Shown: piece after piece, positions 1 to 11,618 of the stretch
Layout: each line of letters opens with the position of its first letter
How positions within the stretch are numbered: the stretch's first letter is position 1
DNA from: Pleurotus djamor
Lineage: Eukaryota > Basidiomycota > Agaricomycetes > Agaricales > Pleurotaceae
NCBI GenBank assembly: GCA_029747585.1
Contig: JAPEVF010000103.1
Location: forward strand, 46,192-110,191
Direction: 5' to 3'
Length of the DNA: 64,000 nt
The notes under the pieces: model-generated
Database searches by the model: none
What the model was told of the DNA's origin: nothing
What the model saw: the letters and a program-made list of their open reading frames with translations, nothing else
Position numbers and translations under genes: made by a program

Positions 1-1348
1 GCTCCATGGTAGGGGATGATATCGTAGGCTCACTGATATTCACACTCCCTACCATCGTAAAACGTGGACGCGGCAAGTTCACTTGGGCCGAGGGCTTGGT
101 GGTTATACCAGTATCCAATACAGGTCGCGGCAAGTTTATCTTGACGCTGCTCGAGGTATCCTGATCGACAACAAGCAGCGAAGCCTCCTGCGAAAAAACC
201 TTGTGCGAATGTGTCGGCGATGATAATTCCATTATCGAGGTTGCATTGGGATGCTTTTCTTGGGAATCAACTATTTCAGAATCTTTCTTCCTATGAACAT
301 CTGTAACGGAGATGGGGATGTTTACGTTGGCGAGGGATTGAGGGTCGGTCGGACTGGAAGCTGATGTCGATGGTAGCAGCAATGTAGAGACGACGTCATC
401 CGGCACATCGTCGTACCGAGGCAACTGTGAGACTTCGGGAATTATTGGGGTCAAAGGAGGCAGAGTACTATCTGGAACCTGTGTTGCCTTATCTTGGTAG
501 GCTGGAAAGGGGACTGGCAGATTACTGGCGCTGCGAGCTCTCTTGTGACGCCCATTCGGAGCAGGAGCAAGCTTGACCCTCTGTTTGGGCGGTGAAAAGG
601 AAGGTTGCGATGTGTCGACATCCAATGTGAGGTTACGTCGGTAAGGGGTAGACCGTGCGGACACTCCGCCCGAGATATCTTGTCGGATGGACGTGGGGCT
701 TTCTGTGACTTCGATCTTGCCCATAATGTCGGCCTGCCAGTCCAGGCACTCTGAGGCTTGGGCTTTCAAGCTAGGATGAGCGCCAGGGTTGGAAAGGGAA
801 ATAATGATCACTTCATGGCTTCGAAGGCGCAACACGGATGCCGCGTATGCAAAATCTCGGTCACCAGAGATGAGGATGACGGTGAGAGGCGTGGATCGGT
901 CAATAGCATAAGTCAACATGTCGACTGGGTGTTACATAAATTACCATGAGTGAAGGTAGACACACGTGAGAAGCGACCGCTACGTACCCATCATCATTTG
1001 GTCGGCAACGTTCTTTCGACCGTTATGAGGACAATCGATCAGAGTGACCCCAGACGATTGTAGTTCCGACCGCAGAGCGAGCTGACGCGGGGACGTCATG
1101 GCATGCTCCGTGAGTTCGAAGTAGGCTTTGAATAACTTGACGCTGCCATACTCGTGAGCTACGGTGCGGATACTCTTCACCAGGTCGAAACCTGAGACTG
1201 ATGACGGGGCATGGCAGTTTTCTGGTAGAAAAAGCGTCCAAGGGAACCGTCAGATCACACGACGGCTTCGAAGTGATGGACGACAGAGGACTGGCTTACC
1301 GTAGTCCCAGAATATGGCGACATCGAGGTGAGACTTGGGGGTAAGCAT
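1..1348 (-). CDS. NYN-domain putative ribonuclease, copy A (partial, runs off left edge)
   Basis: Three exons are visible: 1348-1300, 1221-988 and 924 to beyond base 1. The start is the ATG at 1348. The protein opens with an NYN (PIN-like) nuclease domain: DVAIFWDYEN gives the first acidic residue and the asparagine, CPHNGRKNVADQMM is the central motif, and ISGDRDFAYAASVLR supplies the later acidic pair. After about 150 residues it becomes a Ser/Pro-rich, probably disordered tail that is still open at base 1, so the C-terminus is missing. NYN domains (MARF1/limkain type) are known metal-dependent RNases; the RNA target here is unknown. Copy B downstream has the same two intron positions and phases, so the pair is a tandem duplication. 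A TATATA box lies at 1384-1389. Family confidence is high, function is inference. Confidence 0.8.
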
Positions 1349-1383
1349 GGGGGGCTTAATGCCTCAAAGAAAGAAGCATTGCG

Positions 1384-1389
1384 TATATA
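1384..1389 (-). promoter_or_regulatory. TATA box of NYN copy A
   Basis: TATATA reads on the minus strand about 36 bases upstream of the copy A start codon. The rest of 1349-1750, between the two NYN genes, shows no convincing gene. Confidence 0.4.
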
Positions 1390-1750
1390 AGTCTGAGCAG
1401 AAGGCGCCTCACCCGTACCTGTTGAAGGCAGTGATGCGAAGAAACCATCAATCCCAGTTCGGTACTACGGGCGTGTGTAATGACGCTCATGGGAAAGACG
1501 TGGTTTTTAACTTTCTACAACCATTTTATACCCGATTTGGAATTGATTCTGGCAAGTGCACTGAGTTCGCTGGTGTGGTGACCAGATTCGTGTGATCGCG
1601 GTCAGAGTAAACGAGGCTGTAACTGCGCGAGGATGTGATAGAGTGGGAGGGCGATCGAGCGCCACTTCAAGTTGGACCAGCCATACGTCACTACATACTA
1701 CACATAAATATTTTGAGGAATTACCCTAGTAGAGCTGAAGATTGTGTAAG

Positions 1751-3331
1751 TTATACGCTATTATGCCACTTGGACACCAGTGAAACCCATGCCCCGCCAT
1801 TGACACCACCCGTCGTGACGATATTCTTGCTCTCAGCCATGGCGATGTATTGGCCGAACTTGGCTACACCCGCTCGAGTGTAAACAGACTTGTCGGCGGA
1901 AGAAAGCTCACATGCAATGATAGATCGCATGGGCTGCGTCCTTCCTACTTTTCTATGGCCTTCGAGAAGTCTGATCAACGACACAAACTCCGGGGGAGGA
2001 CTCTGATATGTCTGTGTTGTCTGGGGCTGTGGATGGACGGTCTGCGTCTTGCTCGTACTTGAGACTGGTGGTGAGGGAGAGGGAGAAGGTGCTTGAGCTG
2101 GTGCCGGAGCCACCACAGGTGGAGGTGGCGACACCGTAGCATTCCCAGTCAGCGACTGCGTAGGTGAAGCGTGAATTGCGGTCAAGATACCGGAGGGGGA
2201 CTCCTTTTCTTTGCCTTTCACACTAGCTAACTCAGCGTTGCTGGTGAATGGGGATTCAAGAACGTTGGTCGATGAATGATGAGAGCCAGGACCCGGGGTG
2301 CTACTGTGAAGCCGAAGGCTGCTACCAATATTGGGAGTCTGTGGAAGCATAGTCGGAAAGCCGGGCGTTGGTGGGATCTTGGACTCGTAGAGCGGGTGAG
2401 GGGGATCATAGACGACTTCGTCATTGTACCTCGTCGGTACAAAGACTGGGGCCGAAGCCGCTCGCTGATGGGTTTTCTCGTTCGTCGCAAACGTGACCGA
2501 GTCCGTAGAGTTGCCGCGAGAGGGAATAAATTGCGTACTGGAAGCGGAGGAAAAAGAATGGTCGTGGACTTCTTCCGCGAGTTTCGACGTAGATTCTACC
2601 CTAGACAGAGTGCCTCTACGAGAACGGGGAGTGCCTGACATCGCTGGGCGCAGAGGCTCTGGCGAAGGGGTCGGTAGCTTAGGGAGGGGAGAAGCCGCCC
2701 TAAACGGATCGACGTCTTTGGGAAGTCGTTGGTTGGTGACGGCGGGACTGTCTTGGAAAGCAGCCTTCCCAAGAATGTCCGCGGACCAATCATGACAAGC
2801 AGACGCTTGAGCAGAGAGGGAGCCGGATGTTGTACCTGAGGATACTACAACAACGTTAAAACGTCTCATTCGCAGTATTGCTGCAGCGTAGGCATAATCC
2901 CGGTCCCCAGAAATGATCATAATCGTCCGAGGCCCTGGGTGATCCATGGCATATGCCATCATGTCCACTAGACGAAATTAATGACGGCCAAACATGGGAA
3001 ATGAGGACTTACCGATCATCATCTTATCGACAACATCTTTCTTGCCCAGGTGCGGACAGTCTGTCACGGATACACCGGAAGACTGGAGTTCAGCTCTTAA
3101 AGCCGGAGCCTTGATTTGCTCAATTTCTGTGTACGCCTTGAAACTCTTGATGATACCATAAGAGTGGGCTAGCGAACGGATTTGATGAACTAAATAATAT
3201 CCAGAAATAGCCGAAGCAGCTGTGCAATTTTCTGTAGGGGAGGATGAGCGGGTTCGGGTAGGTTGCTGAAGTGAGCTCGCACCATAGTCCCAGAATATTG
3301 CTACATCGTCATTAAGTTGGGGTGACAGCAT
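1751..3331 (-). CDS. NYN-domain putative ribonuclease with C-terminal OST-HTH/LOTUS-like segment, copy B
   Basis: Exons 3331-3283, 3231-3013 and 2967-1751 join in phase to a protein of 494 residues. The N-terminal NYN nuclease domain shows DVAIFWDYEN, then CPHLGKKDVVDKMM, then MIISGDRDYAYAAAILR, which carry the acidic residues expected in the metal-binding site. A middle region of about 230 residues is Ser/Thr/Pro-rich and probably disordered. The last ~75 residues (from PEFVSLIRLLEG to GGAWVSLV) read like an OST-HTH/LOTUS-type winged helix, a module that binds RNA or partner proteins in MARF1-like proteins. Both introns match copy A in position and phase. The cell role is not known; RNA cleavage or RNA quality control is the family-based guess. 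The LOTUS call is by eye and less sure than the NYN call. Confidence 0.82.
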
Positions 3332-4128
3332 GTTGGAAGGATGGAGGGAAAGCAGATAATGGGGAGGAAGAATGGGATTATAAAGGGTGATTCATAGAGG
3401 CCGAGGACACCCAGAAAGCGGCAACCTGTTGCAAAACAGTTGTGAGTCTCGTGGTGCGTGAAGTTAACGGAGTTGAGGTAGCAGCGTGGAATAAGCATGT
3501 CTGACGAGCACGGATGTCAACATGCTTCGATCTGTTAATGGTCAATACTCGGTGTTTGGCAAGCCTGGGCATAGTTGATGAGAGGTAAGAAAAGCAGAAT
3601 GTATAAAGCAGAATCGAGAGCAAAGAATGATGGTCTACTGTATCGTCTTGCCCAACCTAGCTAGATGGTAATTAATGGTAGGTCTATGTGGTTTCTTTTG
3701 GACCGGCTGAAGAGGCACAATAAAGGTCAGATCGAGATACACGCGTCGCCAGCACTGAAAACACGCACCGCTGTCCTCATGCATTGAAACAGAGTTTCTG
3801 CAGCCTCTGCGCACGGTTGTGCCCTTGAATGAAGGTCACCTGTGGCTGCCCAGCATCCCAGCAGCGTTGCTAGCTGGGGGGCGCAGAGGTTGTTGGAGGC
3901 ATCTGCGGAGAGGATAAGATGATGGTGGTAAGAGAGAAAGATGCAACGCGTACTCTTCTTGGGCCTGACTTTGAGCNTTTTTTATGTGCAAGGCCATTTG
4001 CGTGAAGTTGGCGGCGCGTCGGGAAACAAGACTTCGGTTCGGAGGAATACAGGAAATTTCAAACTCCGACTGCATTCCACGTTAGACGTAGGGCTGGCAA
4101 CTCTCAGCCTCTCCTATCGACATCCACC
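3332..4128. other. intergenic region between NYN copy B and the UBC6-like gene
   Basis: About 800 bases with no coding run I can support on either strand. It must hold the promoters of two divergent genes. One ACGCGT lies near 3738-3743. A single N at 3977 sits directly before six T's. No tRNA or repeat was recognised. Confidence 0.5.
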
Positions 4129-5450
4129 ATGGCTGCAGCTCGCCTCAACAAGAACAACTCTGGTGAGTGCATGGCCATCGCTCTGCTGCTCGCCTCCTCG
4201 CTGTCGCTGACGATGCCCAACCATCTCTTATCGCAGCCGTGAAACGCATCATGCAAGAGGCAAAGGAGTTGGCCAATGACCCATGCACAGATTACTCTGC
4301 TGCTCCTCTCGAGGTAACGCAGCCATGCACTTGTATCACACAAATCGTGCTGATTGTCGGTTCTCGCTTCGGCCTCTAGGACGATATCTTCGTAAGCTTT
4401 CTGTTTCATATGTGTCCACCATGCAGCTGATCGTTTCTCGCTAGGAATGGCATTGCACCCTCCGTGGACCATCAGGCACCGAATTTGAAGGTGGCCTCTA
4501 TCACTTTCGCATCCTCCTGCCAGCAGAGTATCCATTTCGACCGCCTTCCATCATGATGTGCGCCATCCATGTATTCACCATTATCTGGGAACTTACGGAA
4601 CCCTTAGCTTGACTCCCAATGGTCGCTTTGAGTTGAATACCAAGGTAACTGTCGCTCAAATTACTCAGCATTTTCGTTGCTGATGGTATTCCAGATCTGC
4701 ATCAGTTTTACGAACTGTGCGACGCCTTCCGCTTTCTCCGTCGTCAGGAAGCTAACCAGTAGCATCTAGATCATGAAGAATTGTGGCAACCTGCATGGGG
4801 TGTTCGTACAGGTGCGCTCCCACTTCATGCAGACAGACTGAATGTGATTCCTGATGCTCTCACAGCCATAATTGGTTTGCAAGGGTTCTTCCCACTCAAA
4901 GGTCAAGCTGCGGTGGGCGTTGGCTCCATTGAGTACCCTGCCTCTGAACGGAAACGCCTAGCGACTTTGTGAGTGTGGACGCGATTTCCCCGGCTTTTCA
5001 CATCCTCAGCTTTCATATAGATCTCGGGAATGGACATGCCCTCACTGCAAGCAGACCAACTTGGAGCTTTTACCCGACCCTCCGAGCCAACCAGAAGTTG
5101 TCCCGGCTATTAACCCTTCCGATATTCCTGCGCAATCGACATCTCCTGTCTCTACTAGCTCTACCTCGCCACCCTCGAGTGATACTTCGGAGGACGAGCC
5201 TGTCGTTGTGCACGAAGTCAATGCATTCATGCCTTCGGGTGGTGCAACAGGTCCCTCTACGCCATCTCCTGCCTTCATTGCTCGCGCACCCCGGGATTCG
5301 ACTCTCGTCGGGGCTCCGCCCACCGATGAAGCCACTCCGACTGCATCGGGCCCGCGTCGTAGTCCTCAGAGGCCACCGCTTCTTCTTGACACCGCCATCT
5401 GTGTTCTCTTGGTCCTCGTCTTTGCGCTCTTATGCAGGAGAATCTTTTAA
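4129..5450 (+). CDS. UBC6: Tail-anchored ubiquitin-conjugating enzyme E2, UBC6/UBE2J type (ER-associated degradation)
   Basis: Nine exons (4129-4162, 4237-4313, 4380-4391, 4445-4557, 4608-4644, 4695-4716, 4770-4811, 4866-4968, 5021-5450) join without phase conflict to 289 residues. The UBC fold shows the YPFRPPSI motif, LTPNGRFELNTK and then ICIS, where Cys93 is the expected thioester cysteine, followed by LWQPAW. A Pro/Ser/Thr-rich linker leads to a C-terminal hydrophobic helix ending in CRRIF, the tail anchor that puts UBE2J-type E2s in the ER membrane facing the cytosol. Known role of the family is ubiquitin transfer to ERAD substrates with Doa10/Hrd1-type ligases. A CPHCKQTN segment follows the catalytic domain. 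Exons of 12 and 22 bases are unusually small. Confidence 0.93.
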
Positions 5451-5645
5451 TCATGCTCGCGCCGTTAATTTGTACCACCCCTTGGACTTGGCTTCATTGT
5501 TGTCGAAATCTGGAAAGTCTCTTATTTTGTAACACTCATGTACTCGCTACCATCCATATGCACCATATCATACAGTAACATAAATTGACTTGATATTATC
5601 AAGAAGCAACACGACACGAACATGAACAAAACCTAATCTACATGC

Positions 5646-8268
5646 TTACTTTTTCTTAGGGTCACGAATACCAACTACCAAAAGGTCCTCATCCTCCAAG
5701 TTGTAGCTGGCGATGGTACTCGAGTTTGTCAACGTCTTGTCTGTATGTGACAGACGAATTCTTGACACAGGTACGGCGCTTCCAGTCGCTTGAACTATCC
5801 TGTCGCGTAGTGTTGACACGAAGAAGTTGAGTGGCAAATCTTGAATAGTTATAACGCTACCGTCCAATTTCCATTCAGGCCTTGAATCATCCTTGGGTAG
5901 TTGCACCTTGAGGGAAATGGGATGCTAGACGAAGGAAAGATCGAATCAATTGGGTTTTGAGGAAAACAAAAAGTTAGATGACCCACAGGATGCATGGCTA
6001 TCCAATCTGCCTCGGGATAAAGAGCACCTCCCGGCAGTTTGGCGACACGCTGCCTCTTGGCAGGCGGAATATCATCCGAACCGCCGCCTTCCATATCGTC
6101 AGCCGATCGCACCATTCCAGTCACTGGTGGGCCCATCGGCGCCATTCTCATACCAGGCATGGAAGGTGGTGGCTGGTATCCAAACGGTTGCGCAGCATCC
6201 AGGCCTTGGTAATGAAGTGGTGGTAGCATGACCGGCGGAGGTTGGGGTGGAAAGAGAGATGCTGGCTGAGGGCCTGAAGAAACGGTAGCAGCAGTGTATG
6301 CAGGGTTGTTGGCTACAGCGGCCGCTTGAGGTGGAGCAGGAAGCGAGGCGTGTGCAGGCGGCAAAGAGGTAAGTGGCGGAGGGGCTGCTGCAGGTCCGAT
6401 ACCAGGGCCAATCGCGTTGGTTTCCTGACTATAACAGACTTATTAGTACATGGAGAGATAATGTGACGAAGAGACTTACGGTCCCAGACCCTTGGAGCGG
6501 TGGATGGCTGCAATCTGCTCGTCGAAATTGACATTGGTGGAGAATTTGTCCAAGGTGTTCGCCTTGGAAGCGGTGTGACCATCCCAAACAACCTTTTCTC
6601 GTTCCTTTCTCCGTTCGCGCTCCTCCTCCTCTTCGCGCTTGCGACGCTCTTCATCTACTTCAGCACCGAAGATATCCACACGTGTACGAGCAAGGTTCTT
6701 GAGGGAGGAAACGACATTGGCGCCACGTTGCAATTCCGAGGCTTGCGCTTTGCGAGCCTCAAGAACGTCACGTTGTTCTTTCCATTTAGGATCGAGGAGT
6801 TCAATACGAACGTGCTCCTGGTACTCGTCCATGGGGATCTCTTGACCACAAACAGGACAGGTAGTGACAGTAGCCTTCGCGTTTCGGGCACCAACTAAAC
6901 AGAAGGGCTGTTAATCACTCGGATCGAGGTCAGACGATGGTACTCACGTTTTGGAACATAGTCCGTTCTGATCTTCATTGGTGCTGCAAGGTTGACCACC
7001 TTGGCACGCTCGATCTCACGAGCGCGTTCTTCCTCTTCTTTCCTCCTCTTCTCCTTCTGTTGATCGGTCTCCTCATCGTCACTTTGCTCCATTGCGGCGT
7101 CTTCTTCACCTGCGCCGGCACCGCCACAGCAGCAGCAGCCTCAGCCTCAGCCGCCGCCTGGCGAGCCCGATGAGCCTCAACTTCTTCAGCCGTAGTTTCC
7201 ATAACCATTGCAGCCATCCTCTTTTGCGCAAGAGTCATATTTTCGACTTCCTGTACGCTCATAGGTGGAGGTAGTTCAGCATTGGCATCAGCAACGGTAA
7301 ACTCGATCGTTTGTACGATGGCATAGTCGTGCCAGTCAATCTCAGCGAACGCAACTGGAAGAGTTCAGCAACCGGAGACTTCGGGAACCCGTCAAACTCA
7401 CTTCGCTCAGCTTCTTGATCATCCTGTCTCTTTTTGTCCTGCTCCCTTTTGGTTCGTTCCCACTTGGCGTGCCGCTTAGCCGCTTCCAACCTCTGCCATC
7501 GTGCACCTTCTTGAGAGCGGTCCTTCAGCTGTTCCAACATCTCCTTGTTAGGGTAGAGAACTTTCGTATATTGCTCCACCAACCGATTGAAGTATCCAAA
7601 TAATGAGTGAGTTGGACGGAGGAAATCGAATTGGTAATTGCGTCCTTCTCGAGCTGAGAGGGAAGCGAGGAAATTACGACCCCGTCGCGCGGTAAATAGT
7701 GCAGTAAGCTTCATAATATCTCTATATGGTGATGAGAGTCTTGCAGTGTGTTTTCAAAGGAAGTATTCGTGCTTACAGGTCAATTGCACTGATATTCGGC
7801 AAGTCCATCACGAATTCCGGGGCTGGAGGCTCAACACCAAAGTCTATCGGCTCAGCTTGTTGTCCTTGGGTAGCCTCTTTGTCCACCTTCTCTTGAGGCC
7901 CATCATCCAACGCTTCTCCGCGCATCACTTTCTCTATTCTGTGTCTGTAGTATGCATGATACGGATCGGCAGGGTTTAGGAACGAAAACTTGGGGTCAGA
8001 GCGCTGTCCCTCGCGGATTTTGTCCTCGAATTGCGGGGGGTTGGCAGAGCGTGCGACGAACTGCGCGGTACGGTCAACGACGGCTATTCCAGATCTACTT
8101 GAGCATTTATAACACTGGAGACAAGGATCGCGACTCACATTTAATTTCTGGGGGAGGTAAAATAAGCCCACTAGCAAAACGCAACGCGTTCACGGAGTCT
8201 TTCCCATTCGCGTCTGTGCCGTTGACAGTACCATTGGCCGCAGACCCATTTTCCATGTCGACGTCCAT
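5646..8268 (-). CDS. SF3A1: Splicing factor 3A subunit 1 (Prp21), U2 snRNP
   Basis: Exons run 8268-8139, 8083-7777, 7721-7402, 7354-6948, 6894-6480, 6428-5987 and 5924-5646. The two SURP domains are clear: VDRTAQFVARSANPPQFEDK and LTALFTARRGRNFLASL with FLRPTHSLFGYF. Then come EIDWHDYAIVQTIEF, the charged SF3A1 core (CPVCGQEIPMDEYQEHVRI, LLDPKWKEQRDV), a Pro-rich stretch, and a C-terminal ubiquitin-like domain starting PEWKLDGSVITI and ending DPKKK. The family anchors SF3A to the U2 snRNP and branch-site complex in the nucleus. The start is placed at MDVDMENG because upstream in-frame codons are stopped. One flaw: the reading frame slips by one near 7090-7165, between the Ala-rich run and the EEDAAMEQSDDEE stretch, with no credible intron; an indel or sequence error is likely. 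Confidence 0.93.
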
Positions 8269-8424
8269 GCTCGAAGCGATGCGAGGAGAGAAATGCGATT
8301 CGGAGTGGACGACGTTGTTGGAAGGGTCGGTCGAGGAAGTGTTTGTTTGTGCTTGTGGGAGTCTCCTCAAAGCGCTCACGGTCCAACGTTCTTCATCTCA
8401 TCCTCCTCTTCGCGACGTTCATTC

Positions 8425-8913
8425 ATGTTTGGCGCGTTCAGACCATCACATGTAAACCACGGGGGCTTGCTATGGTATGCTACCAGGAAATTCTTTCTTC
8501 CTTGTCGCCAAAACTGAAATGCTATTAGGAAAGTTCCTTGGAAACTGTCTCCGACACGGAAAGCGAATGCTCGAGCTCGCCTGNAAAAAAGTTGACGCAG
8601 TTATTGAGGCTGTAAGGGCCAGCGGGGTGGAATGCGCTGCTCTGGTGAGTTCTCTCGTCTTCCACGACTGTCATGGAAAGAATGTCATGCTGAATCCGAG
8701 GAACAGACCAGAGCATTGGAGCTCCCAAAAGAACACGAAATGCCGGCTCGGGATAAGTACACCGTGTTCACCCCTCACGCACAAGGATACAGAAAGGGCA
8801 TCCACAAAGTTCCCAAGTGGACACGAGTAAGTGTCATGGGTTCTCCTCATGAGTTCTGTCTCAAGTTTTGCATTTTCTAGCTTACCCTGCGAACGAACCC
8901 GAAAGGCTTTTAA
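8425..8913 (+). CDS. MRPL31: Mitochondrial large ribosomal subunit protein mL60 (MRPL31)
   Basis: Exons 8425-8474, 8529-8644, 8701-8826 and 8881-8913. The protein begins MFGAFRPSHVNHGGLLWK, followed by VPWKLSPTRKANARARL, the typical opening of fungal Mrpl31/mL60, and ends TLRTNPKGF. It is a small basic protein of 107 residues in the mitochondrial 54S subunit. The frame only closes if the N at 8584, just before six A's, is removed; this restores KKVDAVIEAVRASG, so the N is an assembly artefact. The stop codon lies 50 bases from the CMS1 stop on the other strand, so the two transcripts probably overlap at their 3' ends. Confidence 0.88.
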
Positions 8914-8963
8914 ACGTTGTATTATCGTTGCGCTATTTAGACTATCGGGAATCGGCTCCCTAT

Positions 8964-10081
8964 TTAATACAGGACGACTTGGACTTTCCCATCCTTGATC
9001 GCCTTCAATACTTTTGGTGCTCCCAGGACGTGTTTGAAGACTTCGTCCCGAGTCTCTGGTATATCCAACAAACTGCGCTTTTTAGCGTCGTGGAATGTGA
9101 TGTCGAGAATGATGTGCGTGAGTGCTGACTCTGACAGGGCATCTTGATGTTTTTGAGTCAAAGCAAAGGTCACTCAAGCATTGAAATGCTTACCACTCTC
9201 AAGTAATTGGCCTAGCCTTGCGGGTGTTCCAACAGCCGTCCCTATTTTCGTTCGCTTCAAGTAGGATATGTGTTCGGATAGTTTGAAGTGTTTTGCGAAC
9301 AATTTCGCAACATCGCCGCCCTTATCCCCGCGTAGCCTCTTGTCCTTGAGGATACGGGTTATATCTGCGACACGCAAGGCCGCTCCTGCGACGAAGAGCA
9401 GGGTAGGGGCTCCGTTGGACTTGGACTTCTGTCCTAACCGAGTATGCAGAGGTGGGAGGACTGAGAGCCAAGGAAGTAAGGTGGTTACCGACAGATAGAA
9501 AAAGAAGGAGCGTACCCTTCATAATGAACTCAACCAGCTGGTCCGGTGACCTAGGGCCTATCCATGCTTGAGTGTCTGCAAATGCAGAAGCTTGCTACGT
9601 GTTAACNCGTTAAAGTTCCAAGATTGAACCGAGGAAAAATATCATACAAGGGATCTGGATGTCGCTAAGTTCTATCTGCGACATCTTTGGAAATGTCTTC
9701 GACTGCATACCAGCAATATACTCTGCCTGTGAGTTCGGGTCACCGTCGGCTACTGAATTCGTTTCAGTGGCAACTTCTGCAGCGGTCACCTTCCTTCTCT
9801 ATCACATCCTGGTGAATATCTGCTACGGGGNAGTTGCTGTGGCAGAGGGAATTCACCTTGCGCTCCTTCTCCTTCTCCCTTCTCTTTCTCTTCTTCTCCT
9901 CCTGGCGATTCGGATTGACTGTAGGCTTCGCTTCGGTATCGCTCAGGCCTTCATCATCTACACCGTCTACATTCTGAAAAGGTGTAGCCAGAAGCTCATG
10001 TGCATCCTCCTCTTCTTCTTCCGAGGCTATGAGGTCGTCGGGGACATAATCGTCGTCGAGGTCGTCGCCACCTTGATTCAT
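8964..10081 (-). CDS. CMS1: CMS1-family ribosome biogenesis protein (U3/90S pre-ribosome associated)
   Basis: Five exons: 10081-9857, 9798-9648, 9575-9516, 9460-9194 and 9130-8964 (the third may be off by one base). The acidic start MNQGGDDLDDDYVPDD and a Lys/Arg stretch precede the CMS1 core: AGMQSKTFPKMSQIEL, QAWIGPRSPDQL, GAPTLLFVAGAALRVAD, LFAKHFKLSEHISYL and IGTAVGTPARLGQLLE, ending in VFKHVLGAPKVLKAIKDG. These match the Cms1/CMSS1 family, a DEAD-box-like fold without helicase activity found in 90S pre-ribosomes and the nucleolus. The exon 2 acceptor is chosen so that RRKVTAAEVATE stays in frame. It is head-to-head with the ERI1-like gene, 115 bases apart. Confidence 0.88.
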
Positions 10082-10196
10082 AGTCCGAGGATGTCACTTC
10101 AAAATCTCAAGTTAGACGCCCAGTTTGACTTTTAGCAGTGGGCGCTTCTCGCTTCTCATCCATGCGACGATCTATTCTCAGCCAGTAAGGATCATT
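10082..10196. promoter_or_regulatory. shared promoter, CMS1 / ERI1-like gene
   Basis: Only 115 bases separate the two divergent start codons, so both promoters must lie here or extend into the 5' coding regions. No TATA box or ACGCG motif is seen. Confidence 0.5.
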
Positions 10197-11618
10197 ATGC
10201 AGGCTCATGCGACTTGGTCCCCCGCAGCGTGTGCTCACTCTCTCACGGCGGCAGCGACACATATTGCCGAAAATGCTTCGCTTATCCTCGGCCTCCTCGT
10301 CCTCCTCCTCGTTCTCTTCCGTTTCTCAAGGCATTTCAAGTCGTCTTCTTTGGGCTTGCAGATAACGGCCCTGCTCCTTCAAATACGAAGGGGATGGAAG
10401 CTAATTACAGGGAACATCAAGGATATGAACNCCACCGCCCCCGGGCCCATGGAGATAGTACCACTCCCAGTACCTCAGCCTCGAAGTCGGAGGTCAAAGA
10501 GACGACGGCGGGCACCAAAATCCAAAGGNGTTATCTCACAGCCAGTCCNTCCGGCTCAAACGATCACGCCCAAAACTTCACAGCCTTACGACGCTTTTCT
10601 GGTTCTTGACGTTGAAGCAACTTGCCAACAAGGGAGCGGCTTTGACTATCCGAATGAAATCATTGTAATCCCCATCTCTCACNTATCGTGTTTCGAACCC
10701 GCTAGTAACCATATTTTGCTCAAGGAACTTCCGGTGTACTTTCTGCGGTGGAAAGATAAGACCGNAGACGGGAAGGCCAGCCAATTGGAGATTGTCGACA
10801 AATTCCATAGTTTCGTGAAACCTACATGGCGGCCGCTCCTTTCCACATTCTGCACCCAGCTTACCGGCATCACACAAGTTTGTAGCGATCTACTATACCC
10901 AATCATCTGCGAGTTCATGTCTACTAGGAAAGCATCGACTCAGCGCCCATCTTTACGGACGTTATAGATTCTTTGCGGCAATTCTTGGCCAAGCACGAGC
11001 TCATCGACCCTAGAACCAGCCAACCGTTGGTACGCTTTTGTTGGTGTACCGATGGTCCCCACGATATTCGAGACTTCTTTGTCAAGCAGTGCTTCATATC
11101 GCAGGTAATGCATTTCTCACACCCGCCATGTTCTATCATTTACGATGAGGTGCCGAACGCGTAGGTCAGTCTGCCTGACTGGATAAAGGGAGACGCCATG
11201 GATGTTCGCTCAGCTGTCGTTCAGTGGGTAGCACTTGAATCACAGAAAGTCGTTCCAGGCCCCCCAAAAGTATGTCANTTTCTCTATGGATGGATCTAGT
11301 NCTCTAAAGCACTGCTCAGAGCCAGCACGGTGGGAGGCGACCATTCACCATACCACTCCAACTTCAGGCACTGGGTCTTCCCCCTTTTGAAGGAAGACAG
11401 CACTGTGGTATGGATGTCAGTTCGGTCTCATCACCCGTCGTCCTTTGAGCATCTATGAATAACCCAATACAATCCCATAGGACGCACGAAACGTAGCCTC
11501 AATTGTCACCGAACTGGCGAGAAAAGATGTCCGACTACAGCCTAACACTCCGATACATCCCAACCGGCGGTGGCCATGGATGGGGAAGTCGGGTCAGGTC
11601 CTTGAGGTGTCCAGCTGA
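10197..11618 (+). CDS. ERI1-type 3'-5' exoribonuclease (DEDDh family)
   Basis: Exons 10197-10664, 10725-10877, 10928-11104, 11165-11269, 11320-11415 and 11481-11618 give 378 residues. The nuclease core has Exo I FLVLDVEATCQ (Asp and Glu), FDYPNEII, LPVYFLRWK, Exo II with the Asp of ESIDSAPIF, and Exo III with the His of GRQHCGMDDARN and its following Asp, so all DEDDh residues are present. Family members trim 3' overhangs of small RNAs, histone mRNA or 5.8S rRNA. The first 45 residues hold a hydrophobic run (about residues 27-41) and residues ~105-120 are Arg/Lys-rich, which would suggest a membrane-anchored or targeted form. That region is CT-rich and another frame gives a Ser-rich leader from an ATG near 10275, so the true N-terminus is uncertain. 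Several N's fall in codons without shifting the frame. Confidence 0.85.
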
